NCBI GenBank assembly: GCA_945827765.1
Contig: CALZPS010000004.1
Location: forward strand, 1 to 22,660
Direction: 5' to 3'
From: an uncultured Lachnospiraceae bacterium
GTDB taxonomy: Bacteria > Bacillota > Clostridia > Lachnospirales > Lachnospiraceae
DNA length: 22,660 bases
The notes under the pieces were generated by a model. The model was not told where the DNA came from. It made no database searches and saw nothing but the letters and a program-made list of their open reading frames with translations. Shown here in pieces: positions 22,331 through 22,660 of the stretch (position 1 is the stretch's first letter; every line of letters starts with the position of its first letter). The position numbers and the translations under genes are program-made.

Positions 22331-22660
22331 CTATTTATCAAATTGGATTCTTGGCAGATTCCAACGGAAATGAGCTGCCAGATATCGCAGGATAATGACT
22401 GCTGCCGCCGACAGAAACATCGACTCCACGGAGCCAATCCACGGATACAGCACAGCGCACAAAAAAGCTCCCAGAATAGATGCGCAGGCATAAATATGTT
22501 TCACGAAGATATAAGGTGGATTACCTGCCATCATATCCCGCAGCAGCCCTCCTCCCACACCGGTCACGGTTCCCACAAATACCAGCAGAAACAATTCCTG
22601 CGGATAGCCATGTTTGATACCGGTGTTGACTCCCACTACTGTAAAGATTCCCAAGCCGAC
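22331..22660 (-). CDS. UPF0126/TRIC-family membrane protein, C-terminal half (runs off window)
   Basis: The family (E. coli YadS/YicG type) forms small membrane channels or glycine-related transporters with two repeated three-helix units. The 109 visible residues contain the second unit: GLGIFTVVG, then GVGGGLLRDMMAG, the hallmark GGG-x-x-RD motif, and hydrophobic helices at about residues 60-95. The full protein is usually about 200 aa, so roughly half lies beyond the window. No true start is present; the in-frame TTG near 22654 is internal. A terminator follows directly. Confidence 0.85.
   Translation of the reverse strand, partial: VGLGIFTVVGVNTGIKHGYPQELFLLVFVGTVTGVGGGLLRDMMAGNPPYIFVKHIYACASILGAFLCAVLYPWIGSVESMFLSAAAVIILRYLAAHFRWNLPRIQFDK

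Overview
The window reads as one end of a draft contig from an anaerobic, spore-forming Firmicute, most likely a gut Lachnospiraceae/Clostridia. This rests on the anaerobic (cbi-type) cobalamin pathway with a CbiK chelatase, a LysM-GH18 spore-cortex-type hydrolase, Firmicute-style AGGAGG ribosome binding sites, and AT-rich consensus promoters. Every gene I can support lies on the minus strand, so transcription runs from high to low coordinates. Bases 1-37 are not biological: they are a Nextera (Tn5) sequencing adapter left on the contig end.

Region 1 (38-10405) is a cobalamin locus. A promoter at 10377-10405 and a B12 riboswitch (10071-10335) lead into the cobalt ECF transporter cbiM-cbiN-cbiQ-cbiO. 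A structured, non-coding 262-bp gap follows, then cbiK-cbiD-cbiL-cbiF-cbiH-cbiET-cbiA, tightly packed and often with 4-bp ATGA overlaps. The transporter imports Co2+, CbiK inserts it into sirohydrochlorin, and CbiL/F/H/D/ET methylate and contract the ring. CbiA then amidates it; it is cut by the contig end near its C-terminus. Precursor supply, cbiC and the lower-ligand and adenosylation genes are not in the window.

Region 2 (10417-12434) carries cbiJ/cobK and cbiG, the two ring steps missing from the main operon. They have their own promoter and no visible riboswitch. Upstream lies a probable decayed fragment (12510-12656).

Region 3 (12700-16698) holds a Cu/Zn superoxide dismutase-like protein, a LysM-GH18 hydrolase, lysA and a TrmB-type regulator whose gene overlaps lysA. 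A dispersed repeat at 14514-14630 contains the same two modules found inside the cobalamin operon, but in the opposite order.

Region 4 (16780-20269) holds cysK with a consensus promoter, a degraded chimeric gene, tcdA, and an Rrf2-family regulator. The chimera is an ATP-grasp N-terminal part carrying a 2-bp frameshift, joined to the C-terminal half of an M14-type deacylase. The cysK and rrf2 promoters share a near-identical 21-bp operator-like sequence, suggesting a CymR/IscR-like cysteine regulon.

Region 5 (20281-22660) holds a PadR regulator overlapping a DUF4097 protein. Beyond a clear terminator is the end of a UPF0126/TRIC membrane protein that runs off the window.

The observations most worth following up are the two-module structured repeat, the frameshifted ATP-grasp/M14 chimera with a perfect hairpin at its promoter, and the shared cysK/rrf2 operator.
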